A program made the position numbers and the translations under genes. Source: Diaphorobacter sp. HDW4B (GTDB lineage Bacteria; Pseudomonadota; Gammaproteobacteria; Burkholderiales; Burkholderiaceae_C). From it: a DNA stretch of 64,000 bases. Location: the NCBI RefSeq assembly GCF_011305535.1, contig NZ_CP049905.1:3532001-3596000 (forward strand). The letters are read 5' to 3'. Positions 35,393-45,594 of this stretch are shown in pieces; position 1 is the stretch's first letter; each line of letters starts with the position of its first letter. The notes below the pieces were generated by a model. The model worked only from the letters and a program-made list of their open reading frames with translations, was not told the origin of the DNA and did no database searches.

Positions 35393-35703
35393 GCGCCGCC
35401 TCGCAAGCACCAGAGCAGCACCCCCGCGATGGCTGCAAGGCCCATCATTCCAAGCCAAGCACGCAAAGCGGTTCGCGCGCAGAACACCCAGAGGGCAATG
35501 ACGGTGTAGATCACAAAGCTCAGCAGACTTGCCGTGAGCACGCTGTTGGCGCGCGAGACCCCCGCGACATGCGGCAGGGCCAGCGCGAGCACGGAGGACA
35601 GCAGTGCCGTGAGCGCGTAGCCGCCCAGGCTGGCGGCAAGAACACGGCTCAGAATGCCCAGGCGGTATGCGCCAGAAACAGTGCGCTGCTTCCTGGCCTT
35701 CAT
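35389..35703 (-). CDS. DUF3649 inner-membrane protein
   Basis: 104 aa, with an N-terminal basic segment (MKARKQRTVSGAYRLGI) and three transmembrane helices. The DUF3649 family is of unknown mechanism and is found in iron uptake operons with PepSY and DUF3325 proteins, as here. ATG 35703 overlaps the stop of the PepSY gene and its own stop overlaps the DUF3325 start, so all three are translationally coupled. Confidence 0.85.
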   Translation of the reverse strand: MKARKQRTVSGAYRLGILSRVLAASLGGYALTALLSSVLALALPHVAGVSRANSVLTASLLSFVIYTVIALWVFCARTALRAWLGMMGLAAIAGVLLWCLRGGA

Positions 35704-37349
35704 GGCGCAGCCCTTGGCTTGTGATGTTGCTTGCTGTGTTGTTTGCCGTATTGTTTGCAATGGACCCGCCATGCGAGATAAGCCAGGAGAACGCCGAGCA
35801 GCAGGGTGGTCAACTCGACCCACGCGCTTTGCGCATCGCCGCGTGTGGCGTAACTCACGACATGCTGTCCGGTCGTGAAGAAGTTCAGCAAAGGCAGGCC
35901 GATGCACAGCGCCGAGGCGAGTGCAAACTGCTCCACCCACGCGCGCAGGGCGGGGCGAATCCACGCGTGGACCAGCGCCAATCCGCACACGATGAGAAAG
36001 GCGCGGATCTCCCAGAGTTCACGACCTTCCATCGCTGCCGGTATGAGCCGATTGGCGTACAGATAGGCCACCGACGCGATGCCGATGCCTGCCAGCGAAG
36101 CCACGTTCATGGCCTCGACAAAGCGGTAGAAAGCGGGCGTTGCCTGGCCGAATTCCTGCTCGCTCTTGCGTCGGCGCTTGACCATGAAGAGAATGCCGCC
36201 CATCGCAATCATCGCCGTGCCCAGCAGGCCGCTCACGAAGTAGAGCCATTTCATGCTCCAACCGCCAAAGTGCACCACGTGCAGCGCTTTGATCATGTCG
36301 TGGACCTGGTCGGAGGAGAACTTGTCCGGCGGCTGGGCGCGCTGCACATTCAGCACCTCGCCGTTCACGCCGTCGAAACTGACGATGCTCGGCGGGTTGA
36401 GGACTGTCTGCGCAGCGGCATCCGCAGTGTCGGACTTCCCGAACACACGCACGGTCATGTGGCGGTCGCCCGGCTGATCGACCATCACCATGCGTGCGGG
36501 CCGGCCTGTCAATGCCTCTGCTTGTTGCAACAGCGGCTCCAGCGGCAAAAGATCTGCAGGCGTGCCGGTTCGTGGGCGTGCGGGGGCGGTGGCTTCGGGT
36601 TTGAGTTCCTTCTGAAAGCGCGCATGGGCTTGCGTTGTGCCATATGCCGCTTGCAATGGCTGCGGCATGTAGGTGGAGTAGAAAAACGCCACGCCGGTAT
36701 AGACGATCATGAAGAGAAACGGCAGCGTGAGCACCGCCGTGGCGTTGTGTGCGTCCAGCCAGGATCGCTGTCCCTTGCCGGGGCGAAAGGTGAAGAAGTC
36801 CGCAAAGATGCGCCGGTGCACGACAACGCCGGAGACCAGCGTCACCAGTGCGCACATGGAGACAAAGCCGACGATCCAGAAGCCGATCATGTCGCCGTGC
36901 AGCATGTAGTGGAACAGCATGAAGTGCCGTCCGCCTTCGGTCTTGCGGCCCCAGGGCGCGGGCAGAATTTCACCCGTCGCCGGATGCATGACCGCCTGAT
37001 GGTTGATGCCACGGCCTTCGCCGCTGCGCCAGGCCAGCAGCATGGCGTCGGCGGGGTGCTTCGGCAACTCGATGCGCCAGAACCGTGCATCGGGCGCTGC
37101 GTGTTGCAGATGCTGAACGGCGAGTTCGGTGATGTGGCGTTGCTCGCCCTTCTTCTCGTTGATGCTGGCGTTGGCGCCGACATCGACATGGACGGCCTCC
37201 AGCACGGGTCTGGCTGTCATCCATTGCGTGATCGCATCACGAAAGACGCTGATGCTGCCGGTCAGAAAAATGGCGCACAGCAGCCATCCGCACACGAGAC
37301 CAATCCACGTGTGCACCCATGCCATGGTCTGGCGAAAACCTTCCTTCAT
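35700..37349 (-). CDS. PepSY-associated transmembrane (PiuB-like) protein
   Basis: 549 aa. The N-terminal helix MAWVHTWIGLVCGWLLCAIFLTGSISVF and the RRIFADFFTFRPGKGQRSWLDAHNATAVLTLPF segment are typical of PepSY_TM proteins. Periplasmic PepSY domains lie at about 40-130 and 215-330, with four or more further helices. Members are thought to reduce ferric siderophores at the inner membrane through bound haem; conserved His in HTW, HYMLHGD and DAHNA fit haem ligands. It lies 27 nt downstream of the TonB receptor and overlaps the next gene. Confidence 0.9.
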   Translation of the reverse strand: MKEGFRQTMAWVHTWIGLVCGWLLCAIFLTGSISVFRDAITQWMTARPVLEAVHVDVGANASINEKKGEQRHITELAVQHLQHAAPDARFWRIELPKHPADAMLLAWRSGEGRGINHQAVMHPATGEILPAPWGRKTEGGRHFMLFHYMLHGDMIGFWIVGFVSMCALVTLVSGVVVHRRIFADFFTFRPGKGQRSWLDAHNATAVLTLPFLFMIVYTGVAFFYSTYMPQPLQAAYGTTQAHARFQKELKPEATAPARPRTGTPADLLPLEPLLQQAEALTGRPARMVMVDQPGDRHMTVRVFGKSDTADAAAQTVLNPPSIVSFDGVNGEVLNVQRAQPPDKFSSDQVHDMIKALHVVHFGGWSMKWLYFVSGLLGTAMIAMGGILFMVKRRRKSEQEFGQATPAFYRFVEAMNVASLAGIGIASVAYLYANRLIPAAMEGRELWEIRAFLIVCGLALVHAWIRPALRAWVEQFALASALCIGLPLLNFFTTGQHVVSYATRGDAQSAWVELTTLLLGVLLAYLAWRVHCKQYGKQHSKQHHKPRAAP

Positions 37350-37376
37350 GCGGACGCTATCCGACGCTCAACGCAC

Positions 37377-39806
37377 TCAGAACGAGCCGCGCACGGTCAG
37401 CATCACATTGCGTGGTGTGCCGTAGTAGTTGCCGTTGCGTGTGCCGCCGATGATTTCCCAGTAGTGCTTGTCGAACACGTTGCCCACGTTGACGGCGGCC
37501 TGCCAGTTCTTGTTGATCCGGTAGGCTGCGCGCAGATCGAGAATGGCGCGGCCGGGATTCTCGATCGGCGGAACGGAGGAGTTGGAGCGGGCGGACAGGG
37601 ATGCGCCAATCGTCCAGTCCTGCAGGTCACCCGGCAGGCGGTAGCTGGTGGCGGCACGCAGCAAATGCTTGGGCGTGTCGGTGCTCAGCGGCATGCCGGT
37701 CGGGTCCCAGGTTTTCAGGCGTGTGTAGCCTGCAGAGACTTCCCAGCCGCGTGCGATCTGACCGGCGGCTTCGAGGTCATAGCCGGTGCTGCGCATGGTG
37801 TCGACATTGCGGTAGCAATTGCTGGTCGAGATGCCGGGGCACAGACCTGCATTGGCGGTATCCAGCACGGCCACATCGCGCTTCTTGATGCTGAAAACGG
37901 AGAGCGCCACGTTGAGCTTTCCGTCCATCAGTTCCCCCTTCACGCCGGCCTCGTAGTTGGCACCAACGGCTGGTTTGAGCGCTTCTCCGGAGACGGTGAA
38001 ATACTGGGTTTGTGGTGTGAAGGTGCTGGCGTAGCTGGCATAGAGCGACCATTCGCGGGTGAGGTCATAGACCACCCCTGCGTAAGGCGTGAACTCGGCG
38101 TTCTGCTTGTAGCTGTTGGTGATCGCGCCTGTCAGCTGGTTGGTCGCGCGGAAGTCATACCAGTTGAATCGCCCGCCCACAAGCAGGTGCAGCGGCTTGG
38201 CCAACTGCAGACGTGCGCTGCCGTAGATGCTCTTGCGCTTCTCGTGGTCGAACAGGCTGTTGGCGTAGGCGGGCGTGTCGGGCTCGGGCACCAGCGAGTG
38301 GTTGACGTTGTAGATGTCGACCGGAATGTTCCTGCTCAGTGTTGTCGAGCGAAAGCCGGACTTCACATCCGACCAGTCCGCGCCGAACATGGCCTGGTGC
38401 TTGCCGCCGAATGCCTCGAACGAGCCCGTCACGTTGGCATCCAGCCCATCGGCCTTGATGTCGCGATCCGTGAAATACAGGCTGGTGAAGGCTGGGCCTT
38501 TCAACGTGACCGGGTCCACCGCACCGCGAATTGTGCCGAGCTTCTGGGTGATGTCGGTTTCCCCGTGGCTCACGGTGACCTTGCCGCGCCAATCGCCATT
38601 GAAGCGGTGTTCGACCTCGGCGAAGACATCGTTGACGACGGCTTCGTGGCGGTTCCATTTCTGAGCGACCTGGGTGGAGCGCGCCACATCGATGGGGGTG
38701 TTGTTGGAGAACCAGGGCAGGCCGAAAATCGCATAGCCGTCGATGTCCACCTTCTGGTGGCGCAGGCCAACCGTGGCCTTGGTGTCGCGGGTGAGGTCCG
38801 CGTCGATCACGCCATAGACCATGGGCTCCTTGGAATGGGTCACGTCGTAGAAATACTCGCGATCCTGATAGGCCGCCACCACGCGGCCACGCACGGTGCC
38901 CGCTTCGTTGAGCGCACCACCCGCATCGATTTCGGTGCGAAAGTTGTTCCATGAGCCCGCGCTGAATGCCACGTCGAAATGCTTTTCCGCACGTGGGCGC
39001 TTGCGCACCATGTTGATCACGCCGCTCGGGTCGCCCGCTCCCACCACCACGGCACCGGCACCGCGAAGCACTTCCACGCGATCGAAGATGGCGGTATCGA
39101 CCGGCACCCAACCCGTAGGGTTATAGGTGACGCCGGAAACGCCATCCAGCAGAAAGTTGGATTCGGGCAGCACATAACCCCGCATCATGTACACGTGCGC
39201 GCCGAAGTTGCGCTGCGACTTGGATGTGCCCGTGGTCTGCGCCAGCACGTCTTCCAGAGTCACCAGATTCAGATCATCCATCTGTTGACGGGTGACCACC
39301 GTAACGGACTGCGGGGTCTCGCGGATCGACTGCTCCATTTTTCCGATGGTCAAAGCGCGCGTGGTATAGGAGCCCGTGCCTTCGGTGATGGCGGCATCGC
39401 GGACGTTCGGCGCAGCGACCACATTCACGGTGGGCAGCGTGCCGTCGTGGCCGGAGCGCGCCGCTGGTGGGGGCTCGGGTGCCTTGCGCACGATGACGAC
39501 TGCGCCGTCGATGTTGGCGACCAGGCCACTGCCTGCCAGCAACTTGTCCAGCGCCTCGCGCGCGGTCAGCGTGCCGGACACGGCGGGAGCCTGCTTGCCC
39601 ACGACCAGTTCGGGCGGTGCCATCAACTGCAGCTTGGCCTGGCGCGCCAGTTCATTGAGGGCCGATCCCAGCGGCTGAGCGCTCACGGCAATGGCAACGG
39701 GTGCCGCAGCGGCTTGCGCGTGGGCAAGCGGTGCAGCGGCACAGGAGGCGGCGACGACCGCAATGGCCAGGGCCACGGGCGCGAGACGCGAGCTCGGATT
39801 CGACAT
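37377..39806 (-). CDS. TonB-dependent siderophore receptor with STN signalling domain
   Basis: 809 aa. Signal peptide (MSNPSSRLAPVALAIAVVAASCAAAPLAHAQ), then an STN domain (about 33-100: AVSAQPLGSALNELARQAKLQLMAPPELV) that signals to the FecR-type protein. The plug follows (about 165-275: SIRETPQSVTVVTRQQMDDLNL, MRGYVLPESNFLLDGV, VLRGAGAVVVGAGDPSGVINM), then a barrel ending NVMLTVRGSF. It is of the FpvA/FhuE ferric-siderophore type; the exact ligand is unknown. A longer in-frame start at 40061 is rejected because it would run into fecR and lacks a signal. GGAG precedes ATG 39806. Confidence 0.94.
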   Translation of the reverse strand: MSNPSSRLAPVALAIAVVAASCAAAPLAHAQAAAAPVAIAVSAQPLGSALNELARQAKLQLMAPPELVVGKQAPAVSGTLTAREALDKLLAGSGLVANIDGAVVIVRKAPEPPPAARSGHDGTLPTVNVVAAPNVRDAAITEGTGSYTTRALTIGKMEQSIRETPQSVTVVTRQQMDDLNLVTLEDVLAQTTGTSKSQRNFGAHVYMMRGYVLPESNFLLDGVSGVTYNPTGWVPVDTAIFDRVEVLRGAGAVVVGAGDPSGVINMVRKRPRAEKHFDVAFSAGSWNNFRTEIDAGGALNEAGTVRGRVVAAYQDREYFYDVTHSKEPMVYGVIDADLTRDTKATVGLRHQKVDIDGYAIFGLPWFSNNTPIDVARSTQVAQKWNRHEAVVNDVFAEVEHRFNGDWRGKVTVSHGETDITQKLGTIRGAVDPVTLKGPAFTSLYFTDRDIKADGLDANVTGSFEAFGGKHQAMFGADWSDVKSGFRSTTLSRNIPVDIYNVNHSLVPEPDTPAYANSLFDHEKRKSIYGSARLQLAKPLHLLVGGRFNWYDFRATNQLTGAITNSYKQNAEFTPYAGVVYDLTREWSLYASYASTFTPQTQYFTVSGEALKPAVGANYEAGVKGELMDGKLNVALSVFSIKKRDVAVLDTANAGLCPGISTSNCYRNVDTMRSTGYDLEAAGQIARGWEVSAGYTRLKTWDPTGMPLSTDTPKHLLRAATSYRLPGDLQDWTIGASLSARSNSSVPPIENPGRAILDLRAAYRINKNWQAAVNVGNVFDKHYWEIIGGTRNGNYYGTPRNVMLTVRGSF

Positions 39807-39909
39807 CAGGACAATCTCCACAAGACTATTCAGTACAACTTCACTTCCTGTGCAGACGCATGACGCGCCAAGGTGTTGAGGTCGCTTTGGAGATTTTTTG
39901 AAAATTTTT

Positions 39910-41094
39910 TCAGCGATTGCCGACGCGCACAATTTCCATCTGTCCTGTGTCCGTGGGTTTGAGCCGCACGGCCAGCACTTGAGGGAGCGCCAGCGCAAAA
40001 GCGTCCAGTCGGCGCAGGTCGAAGCTGCCGTGCACGCGCAGTCTGGCGACTTGCGGATCACGCACCACCATCCTGGTCGGGCCGTAGCGTTCGAACTCGG
40101 TCAGCACCTGTGCGAGTGGAACGTCGTTGAAGCTCACCCGTCCTTCGCGCCAGGAAGCCTCGGCTCCCGGCGACGGGGTGATGGCACCCAGATGGCCTTC
40201 GGAGTCGGCGGCAATGGCCTGTCCCGCCGTCAGTAGCACTGCCGAGGCATCGTCTGTGGGAGTAGCCTGGATCTCCTTGTCGTCGGTTCCGCCATCGGTC
40301 TGCGCCACGCGCACCCGGCCCTCGGTGACGTTCACGCTGACACCGCCCTGATCCAGCCCGGTGCGGGTATGCCGCACCGAAAAGCGCGTGCCGACGACGG
40401 TGACGCGCACCGTTCCTGCTAGGACATGAAATGGCTTTTCCGGATCGCTCTGCACCGCGAACTGGGCCTGCCCTTCGGGCAAGCGCACTTCGCGCCGATG
40501 GCGGTAGAGCGTGACATCGGCCTGCGTTGCCGTGTCGAGAAACAGCGTGCTGCCATCGGGCAGGGTGATTTCCTTTTGCTGGCCGCGCACGGTGGCAAAG
40601 CTTTGTGTGAAAACCGGTTGCTGTTGCCAGGTCTGCCAACCCAACCAGCCACCACCGACGACCATGGTGACCACGCCCAGCATGGCGAGCCGGGGCACGA
40701 ACTGTGCTGGCCGCAGTGGCAGCCACTGCGTCAGTCCGCCCAACCATGTGCGGCGCGGCCCGGGCGATGGTGTGGGCAGCGGCTGGGAGGCGTCGGCCTT
40801 CGGCAGTGCGGCCTTGAGGGCATCGACCCCATCCTGCGGCAGCGCGTCCATGCGGCCCCAGACGTCTTCGAGTTTCTCCAGTTCAGCGCCATGCTGTGGG
40901 TCGGCTGCCAGCCATTCCTCCAACTCGGCTTCTTCCTGCGCCGAGAGGCCATCCTGACGGCGGATCATCCAGCCCGCCGCAGCCGCTTCCACCGGGTCTT
41001 GCCCGGCGATGAACTGCTGAAAATCGAGCGCGTCCGCATCGCCGAACTGGGCCGAAGATTCGCTGGATTTCGCGGAATGAAAAGAGGGTTGCAT
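39910..41094 (-). CDS. fecR: FecR-type anti-sigma / sigma-regulating protein
   Basis: 394 aa. The N-terminal cytoplasmic part has the FecR_N motif (AAAAGWMIRRQDGLSAQEEAELEEWLAADPQHGAELEKLEDVW). One transmembrane helix follows (about 135-155: LAMLGVVTMVVGGGWLGWQTW), then a periplasmic FecR domain (TVRGQQKEITLPDGSTLFLDTATQADV) and a C-terminal STN-like subdomain. It transmits occupancy of the TonB receptor's STN domain to the sigma factor. The start is uncertain: ATG 41094 lacks a clear ribosome site. The gene is 64 nt downstream of fecI. Confidence 0.9.
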   Translation of the reverse strand: MQPSFHSAKSSESSAQFGDADALDFQQFIAGQDPVEAAAAGWMIRRQDGLSAQEEAELEEWLAADPQHGAELEKLEDVWGRMDALPQDGVDALKAALPKADASQPLPTPSPGPRRTWLGGLTQWLPLRPAQFVPRLAMLGVVTMVVGGGWLGWQTWQQQPVFTQSFATVRGQQKEITLPDGSTLFLDTATQADVTLYRHRREVRLPEGQAQFAVQSDPEKPFHVLAGTVRVTVVGTRFSVRHTRTGLDQGGVSVNVTEGRVRVAQTDGGTDDKEIQATPTDDASAVLLTAGQAIAADSEGHLGAITPSPGAEASWREGRVSFNDVPLAQVLTEFERYGPTRMVVRDPQVARLRVHGSFDLRRLDAFALALPQVLAVRLKPTDTGQMEIVRVGNR

Positions 41095-41158
41095 GTGCTG
41101 GTGCTGGCTTCTTATGAAGTGTAGACGCACGACCGGGTGACAAGTGGAGGTCGGCGGC

Positions 41159-41671
41159 TCACTTCGCATCGGGAGACTTGCGGCCATGAAAGCGATCGTC
41201 GCAAGCCTTGCAGACCAGCACGCCGCGAATCACATGCTGGGCCACCATGTTGCGAGAAATCCCCATCTTGTCGGCCACTTCCTGGTGCGAGAGTCCATCG
41301 AAGCGGTTGAGGATGAACGCTTCCCGGCAGCGCGGCGGCAGGCTTTCGATGGCGGCAAACATCGCGCTCGCATACTGTGTGAATGCGTAGACCTCGTCGG
41401 GCTGCTGGCATTGGGGCTGTGCCGGCAATTCATCTTCGGTGAGCTGCTCAAGGCTTTCGTGATCGCGCACCCGGCTGCGACGGTGGTGGTCGGTGAGCAG
41501 ATTGCGCGCCGTGCGATAGAGCAGGGCGCGTGGGTCGAGCACGGTTTCGCCAGACCGCCCGACCGCCAGAAAGCGTGCATAGACCTCCTGCACCAGATCG
41601 GCCGCCGCGTCACGATCCTTGAGGTTCTTGGCGCAGAAGTTCAGCAGTTCTCTGTAGTAGTGGACGGACAC
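41159..41671 (-). CDS. fecI: ECF sigma factor of the FecI type
   Basis: 170 aa, GTG start. Region 2 (HYYRELLNFCAKNLKDRDAAADLVQEVYARFLAV) and region 4 (LPPRCREAFILNRFDGLSHQEVADKMGISRNMVAQHVIRGVLVC) are clear; no other domain. It directs transcription of the TonB receptor-PepSY genes downstream on iron limitation plus siderophore signal. A Fur-box-like sequence lies about 50 bp before the start. First gene of the fecI-fecR-receptor-PepSY-DUF3649-DUF3325 unit. Confidence 0.93.
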   Translation of the reverse strand: MSVHYYRELLNFCAKNLKDRDAAADLVQEVYARFLAVGRSGETVLDPRALLYRTARNLLTDHHRRSRVRDHESLEQLTEDELPAQPQCQQPDEVYAFTQYASAMFAAIESLPPRCREAFILNRFDGLSHQEVADKMGISRNMVAQHVIRGVLVCKACDDRFHGRKSPDAK

Positions 41672-41722
41672 GGTTCACCGGCGAATGAGGATTCCCGGAA
41701 AACAAACGTCCGAGAGAATCTA

Positions 41723-41741
41723 GATGGAAATCATTCTCATT
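41723..41741 (-). promoter_or_regulatory. Fur-box-like sequence upstream of fecI
   Basis: On the minus strand AATGAGAATGATTTCCATC, close to the Fur consensus GATAATGATAATCATTATC (good match in the AATGAgAATgATT core). It sits 52-70 bp before the fecI start codon, where repression by Fur would be expected. Confidence 0.75.
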
Positions 41742-41808
41742 TTATACGCATCTGGTGAAAACGGTCTTGCAGCGGTCCTGGCCGTCGGATTCAGGCAGCG
41801 AGTGCGTT

Positions 41809-42153
41809 CTAAGGTGCCGGAGAGGGGCTTGGTGTCGCCCTGTTCGCGGGAGCGGCAGCACGCACGGGCGGCGAGTCCTGCAACGGCGCATCCTTGGACT
41901 CGCGATATTTGATCGTGATGCCGCTGTTGTCCTGCTTGGGCTCGTCGTCGTCGAGCATCGCGTCGGCTGCCTTGCCAACGCCCTTGCCGACGATGCGCAC
42001 GGTGCCGATGGCGGCATCTGCGGCGAGGCCGACGACTGATCCTGCGACGCTGACCACGGTGCAGCCGCTCAGTGCGAGCAAAGCAGTGCCGATCAGCAGC
42101 CATGAAAAAGCCCCTCGGCTTGGGATCAGGCGAAGGGGCTTGTGTTGCTTCAT
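41809..42153 (-). CDS. Small lipoprotein
   Basis: 114 aa. Signal peptide with lipobox LSGC (LLIGTALLALSGCTVVSVAGSVVGL; Cys at about residue 31). The mature part has a short hydrophobic glycine/alanine-rich segment (VAGSVVGLAADAAIGTVRIVGKGVGKAADAM), then an acidic and a Pro/Ala-rich tail. It resembles short betaproteobacterial NF038104-type lipoproteins of unknown role. ATG 42153 follows the metG stop by 17 nt and is probably co-transcribed with it. Confidence 0.8.
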   Translation of the reverse strand: MKQHKPLRLIPSRGAFSWLLIGTALLALSGCTVVSVAGSVVGLAADAAIGTVRIVGKGVGKAADAMLDDDEPKQDNSGITIKYRESKDAPLQDSPPVRAAAPANRATPSPSPAP

Positions 42154-42170
42154 GTCGAGCAAATCCGATC

Positions 42171-44240
42171 TCAGTGGATGCGCATGCCGGGCGTCGCGCC
42201 GGGGAAGGGCTCCAGCACGTAGATGCCGGGGTTGGCCTTTTCATCGGCGTGGCTTGCGGCCAGCACCATGCCTTCGCTGATGCCGAACTTCATCTTGCGC
42301 GGCGCGAGGTTGGCCACCATCACGGTGAGCTTGCCTTGCAGTTGCTCGGGCTTGTACATGCTGCTGATGCCGCTGAACACATTGCGCGTGCGGCCTTCGC
42401 CCACGTCGAGCGTGAGTTGCAGCAGCTTGGTCGAGCCTTCGACCGGCTTGCATTCCACGATCTTGGCGATGCGCAGATCGATCTTGGCGAAGTCGTCGAT
42501 GCTGATGGTCGGCGCAATCTCTTCGCCGCCGGGCAGCACGGCCTCCACGACGGGCGCGGGAGGGGCTTCGAACAGCGATTCGAGCTGCTTGGGATCGACG
42601 CGCTGCATCAGGTGCTTGTACTCGCCGATCTGGTGGTCCTTGCCCAGCGGCTTGGCCACGTCGTTGAAATCTTCGGGCGGCACGATCAGGAAGTTGGCCA
42701 CTTCGGCGGCCACTTGCGGCAGGATCGGCTTCAGGTAGATCGTGAGGATGCGGAAGGCTTCGATGCAGGTGGTGCACACGTCCTGCAGACGCGCTTCCAT
42801 GCCTTCCTTCTTGGCCAGTTCCCACGGCTTGTTGGCGTCCACGTAGCTGTTCACGCGGTCGCACAGCAGCATGATTTCACGCACGGCACGCGCGGTGTCG
42901 CGGGCTTCGTAGGCGGCGATGATGGCCGGTTGCTGCTCGCGCATCTGGGCGATCAGCGCCTGGCCGTCTTCGCTCATCTCGCCGAGCTTGCCGCCAAAGC
43001 GCTTGACGAGGAAGCCCGCCGCGCGCGAGGCGATGTTCACGTATTTGCCGATCAGGTCGGCGTTCACGCGCGCCATGAAATCTTCGGCGTTGAAGTCGAT
43101 GTCTTCGTTCTTGCCGTTGAGCTTGGCACCCAGGTAGTAGCGCAGCCACTCGGGGTTCATGCCCAGACTCAGGTACTTGAGCGGATCGAGGCCCGTGCCG
43201 CGGCTCTTGCTCATCTTCTCGCCGTTGTTCACGGTCATGAAGCCATGCACGCAGATCTTGGTCGGCGTCTTGCGGCCGCTGAACTTCAGCATCGCGGGCC
43301 AGAACAGCGTATGGAAAGTGATGATGTCCTTGCCGATGAAGTGGTACTGCTCCAGCGCCGGATCGGCCATGTAGGCGTTGAAGTCTTCACCGCGTCGGTT
43401 CAGCAGTTCCTTGAGCGATGCGAGATAGCCCACGGGCGCGTCCAGCCACACGTAGAAGTACTTGCCCGGCGCGTCGGGAATCTCGATGCCGAAGTAGGGC
43501 GCATCGCGGCTGATGTCCCAGTCGTCCAGACCTTCACTGGTCGAGCCGTCCGGGTTGGTGCGAACGCCGAACCATTCCTTGATCTTGTTAGCCACTTCGG
43601 GCTGCACATGCAGGCCGTCCTGCGTCCACTCGGTCAGGAACTCGACCGCGCGTGGATCGGAGAGCTTGAAGAAGAAATGCTCCGAAGTCTTGAGCACCGG
43701 CTTGGCACCGGACAGCGCCGAGTACGGATTGATCAGGTCGGTAGGCGAATAGACCGAGCTGCAGACTTCGCAGTTGTCGCCGTACTGGTCCTTGGCGTGG
43801 CAACGAGGGCATTCGCCCTTGATGAAACGGTCGGGCAGGAACATGTTCTTCTCGGGGTCGAAGAACTGCTCGATGGTGCGCGTCTCGATGAACCCGGCCT
43901 TCTTCAGGTCGAGGTAGATCTGCTTGGACAGCTCGTGGTTTTCCGGGCTGTCGGTGTTGCTCCAGTTGTCGAAGGCAATGTGAAAGCCGTCGAGATACTG
44001 CTTGCGACCCGCAGCGATGTCGGCCACGAACTGCTGGGGCGTCTTGCCCGCCTTCTCGGCGGCAATCATGATCGGCGCGCCATGGGCATCGTCGGCACCC
44101 ACGAAGTTCACCAGACTGCCCTGCATTCGCTGCGCACGCACCCACGTGTCGGCCTGGATGTATTCCATGATGTGGCCGATATGGAAGTTGCCGTTGGCAT
44201 ACGGCAATGCGGTGGTGGCGAAAATCTTGCGTGCAGTCAT
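42171..44240 (-). CDS. metG: Methionyl-tRNA synthetase
   Basis: 689 aa. Charges tRNA-Met. Class I HIGH motif at residues 20-23 ([10 protein letters not shown]), KMSKS near 342, and a zinc-binding [17 protein letters not shown] knuckle (about 146-162). The C-terminal tRNA-binding (OB-fold) domain (about 580-689) includes [26 protein letters not shown]. Length and domain set are those of the dimeric E. coli-type enzyme. It lies between a patatin gene and a small lipoprotein gene. Confidence 0.98.
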   Translation of the reverse strand: MTARKIFATTALPYANGNFHIGHIMEYIQADTWVRAQRMQGSLVNFVGADDAHGAPIMIAAEKAGKTPQQFVADIAAGRKQYLDGFHIAFDNWSNTDSPENHELSKQIYLDLKKAGFIETRTIEQFFDPEKNMFLPDRFIKGECPRCHAKDQYGDNCEVCSSVYSPTDLINPYSALSGAKPVLKTSEHFFFKLSDPRAVEFLTEWTQDGLHVQPEVANKIKEWFGVRTNPDGSTSEGLDDWDISRDAPYFGIEIPDAPGKYFYVWLDAPVGYLASLKELLNRRGEDFNAYMADPALEQYHFIGKDIITFHTLFWPAMLKFSGRKTPTKICVHGFMTVNNGEKMSKSRGTGLDPLKYLSLGMNPEWLRYYLGAKLNGKNEDIDFNAEDFMARVNADLIGKYVNIASRAAGFLVKRFGGKLGEMSEDGQALIAQMREQQPAIIAAYEARDTARAVREIMLLCDRVNSYVDANKPWELAKKEGMEARLQDVCTTCIEAFRILTIYLKPILPQVAAEVANFLIVPPEDFNDVAKPLGKDHQIGEYKHLMQRVDPKQLESLFEAPPAPVVEAVLPGGEEIAPTISIDDFAKIDLRIAKIVECKPVEGSTKLLQLTLDVGEGRTRNVFSGISSMYKPEQLQGKLTVMVANLAPRKMKFGISEGMVLAASHADEKANPGIYVLEPFPGATPGMRIH

Positions 44241-44342
44241 CGGTTCAAACTTTCGATAAGCCTCGAAATTGTGGCAAATGGGCCATTGGGGCTATTCCGG
44301 GCGGAACCGTGCATTGTAAATGCGGATGTTTTCTCGTACGCG

Positions 44343-45572
44343 TCAGTGGGCTTGGTTGGGCACCATCCACCCGAAAAACGCGCAGATTTCCTCCCGTTTG
44401 GCCTGCACATCGGCCCGGCCCAGTTCCATCAGTTCCTGCGTGAAGCCGGTTTCGAACAGCAGATAGCTCGCAAGCGCCGCGCCGCCCACGGCGGGGGAGG
44501 TTTCGCCAGCGGCTGGCATTTTCACGCCGACGGCGCCCAGCAGGGTGCGGATGGTGATGGGCAGGTCGCCGATGTGGCGGGCGGCGATTTCGTCGATGCG
44601 CTGGCTGGGGGAGAGCACCAGCAGGTTCAGGGGGCGTAGCGGGCTGCGCGCGCGGGCTTCGGCGGGGATCAGCGAGAGGGTCTGGTTGATGCGTTCGGCG
44701 CGTTCGATGTCGACCGAGAGGGCGTCCAGAAAGATGCTGGACAGGGCGTGGCCGCCGATCTGGGCGAGTGACGGGTAGTTGGGCTGAACGCCTTGCGGCA
44801 CCTGCGCTTCGGGCTCTTTCATGCGGCCTGCGCCGACGACCAGAATGCGGTCCGCGCCCAGGTGGATCACGGGCGCGATGGGCGCGGTCTGGCGCATGGA
44901 GCCGTCACCCAGATAGTGGATCTGGCCGCCGAAACCCACGGAGCGCGCGGGAAAGATGAACGGAATGGCGGACGAGGCCAGCAGATGGGCGTGGGTGACG
45001 TCGGTGTGCACGGCCTTGCGCTGGGAGCGGATCCACGGCGGGCGGGCGTCGCGCGACTGGTAGAAGGTGATGTGCTCGCCGGTGGTGTAGCTGGACGCGG
45101 TCACGGCCAGTGCGCTCAGGTGGCCTTCGCGGATCAGGCCGGGCAGGCGTTCGAGCCGCACCAGTTCCTTGAGCAGCCCGGCCAGCGGTTCGTTGTTGAG
45201 CAGCGCGTGCGGCCGCACCTTGCGCCAGCGGGCGACCGTCCAGCCGAGCGACAGCAGGGTCAGCCAATGCGCGCCGCTGCGCATCACGCTCAGCGAGTCG
45301 GCGCGGTAGACCTGTTCGGCATGGAAATTTTTCCAGACGCTGGCGAGATGCCGCACCGTGTCGTCGAAATGGTCGGCACCGCAGGCCAGCGCCGAAGCGT
45401 TGATCGCCCCGGCTGACGTGCCGCACATGATCTGGAACGGGTTGTGCTGGCGCGGCTGGCCGCAGGCGATGCGCAGGTCGGCGATGGCCTCCATGACACC
45501 CGCTTGATACGCCGCGCGGGCACCGCCGCCCGAGAGAACCAGTCCGGTGATGGGCGTTTGCGGTGCTTGCAT
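44343..45572 (-). CDS. Patatin-like phospholipase
   Basis: 409 aa serine lipid acyl-hydrolase. Oxyanion motif GLVLSGGGARAAYQAGV (residues 10-26), nucleophile elbow CGTSAGAIN (about 49-57, Ser52-type) and catalytic Asp in LGDGSMRQ (about 216-223) form the Ser-Asp dyad. A C-terminal region of about 150 residues is of unclear function. No signal peptide, so it acts in the cytoplasm or at the inner membrane. The Mrr-like membrane protein gene is 22 nt upstream on the same strand. Confidence 0.92.
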   Translation of the reverse strand: MQAPQTPITGLVLSGGGARAAYQAGVMEAIADLRIACGQPRQHNPFQIMCGTSAGAINASALACGADHFDDTVRHLASVWKNFHAEQVYRADSLSVMRSGAHWLTLLSLGWTVARWRKVRPHALLNNEPLAGLLKELVRLERLPGLIREGHLSALAVTASSYTTGEHITFYQSRDARPPWIRSQRKAVHTDVTHAHLLASSAIPFIFPARSVGFGGQIHYLGDGSMRQTAPIAPVIHLGADRILVVGAGRMKEPEAQVPQGVQPNYPSLAQIGGHALSSIFLDALSVDIERAERINQTLSLIPAEARARSPLRPLNLLVLSPSQRIDEIAARHIGDLPITIRTLLGAVGVKMPAAGETSPAVGGAALASYLLFETGFTQELMELGRADVQAKREEICAFFGWMVPNQAH

Positions 45573-45594
45573 GTTGGCAGTTCAGGTGAGGTGA

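Noticed and set aside
35667-38954. 1,095-codon open frame on the plus strand
   Set aside because: It is antisense to the PepSY and TonB receptor genes; its composition (Arg/His/Ala-rich, no domains) is that of a shadow frame in high-G+C DNA.
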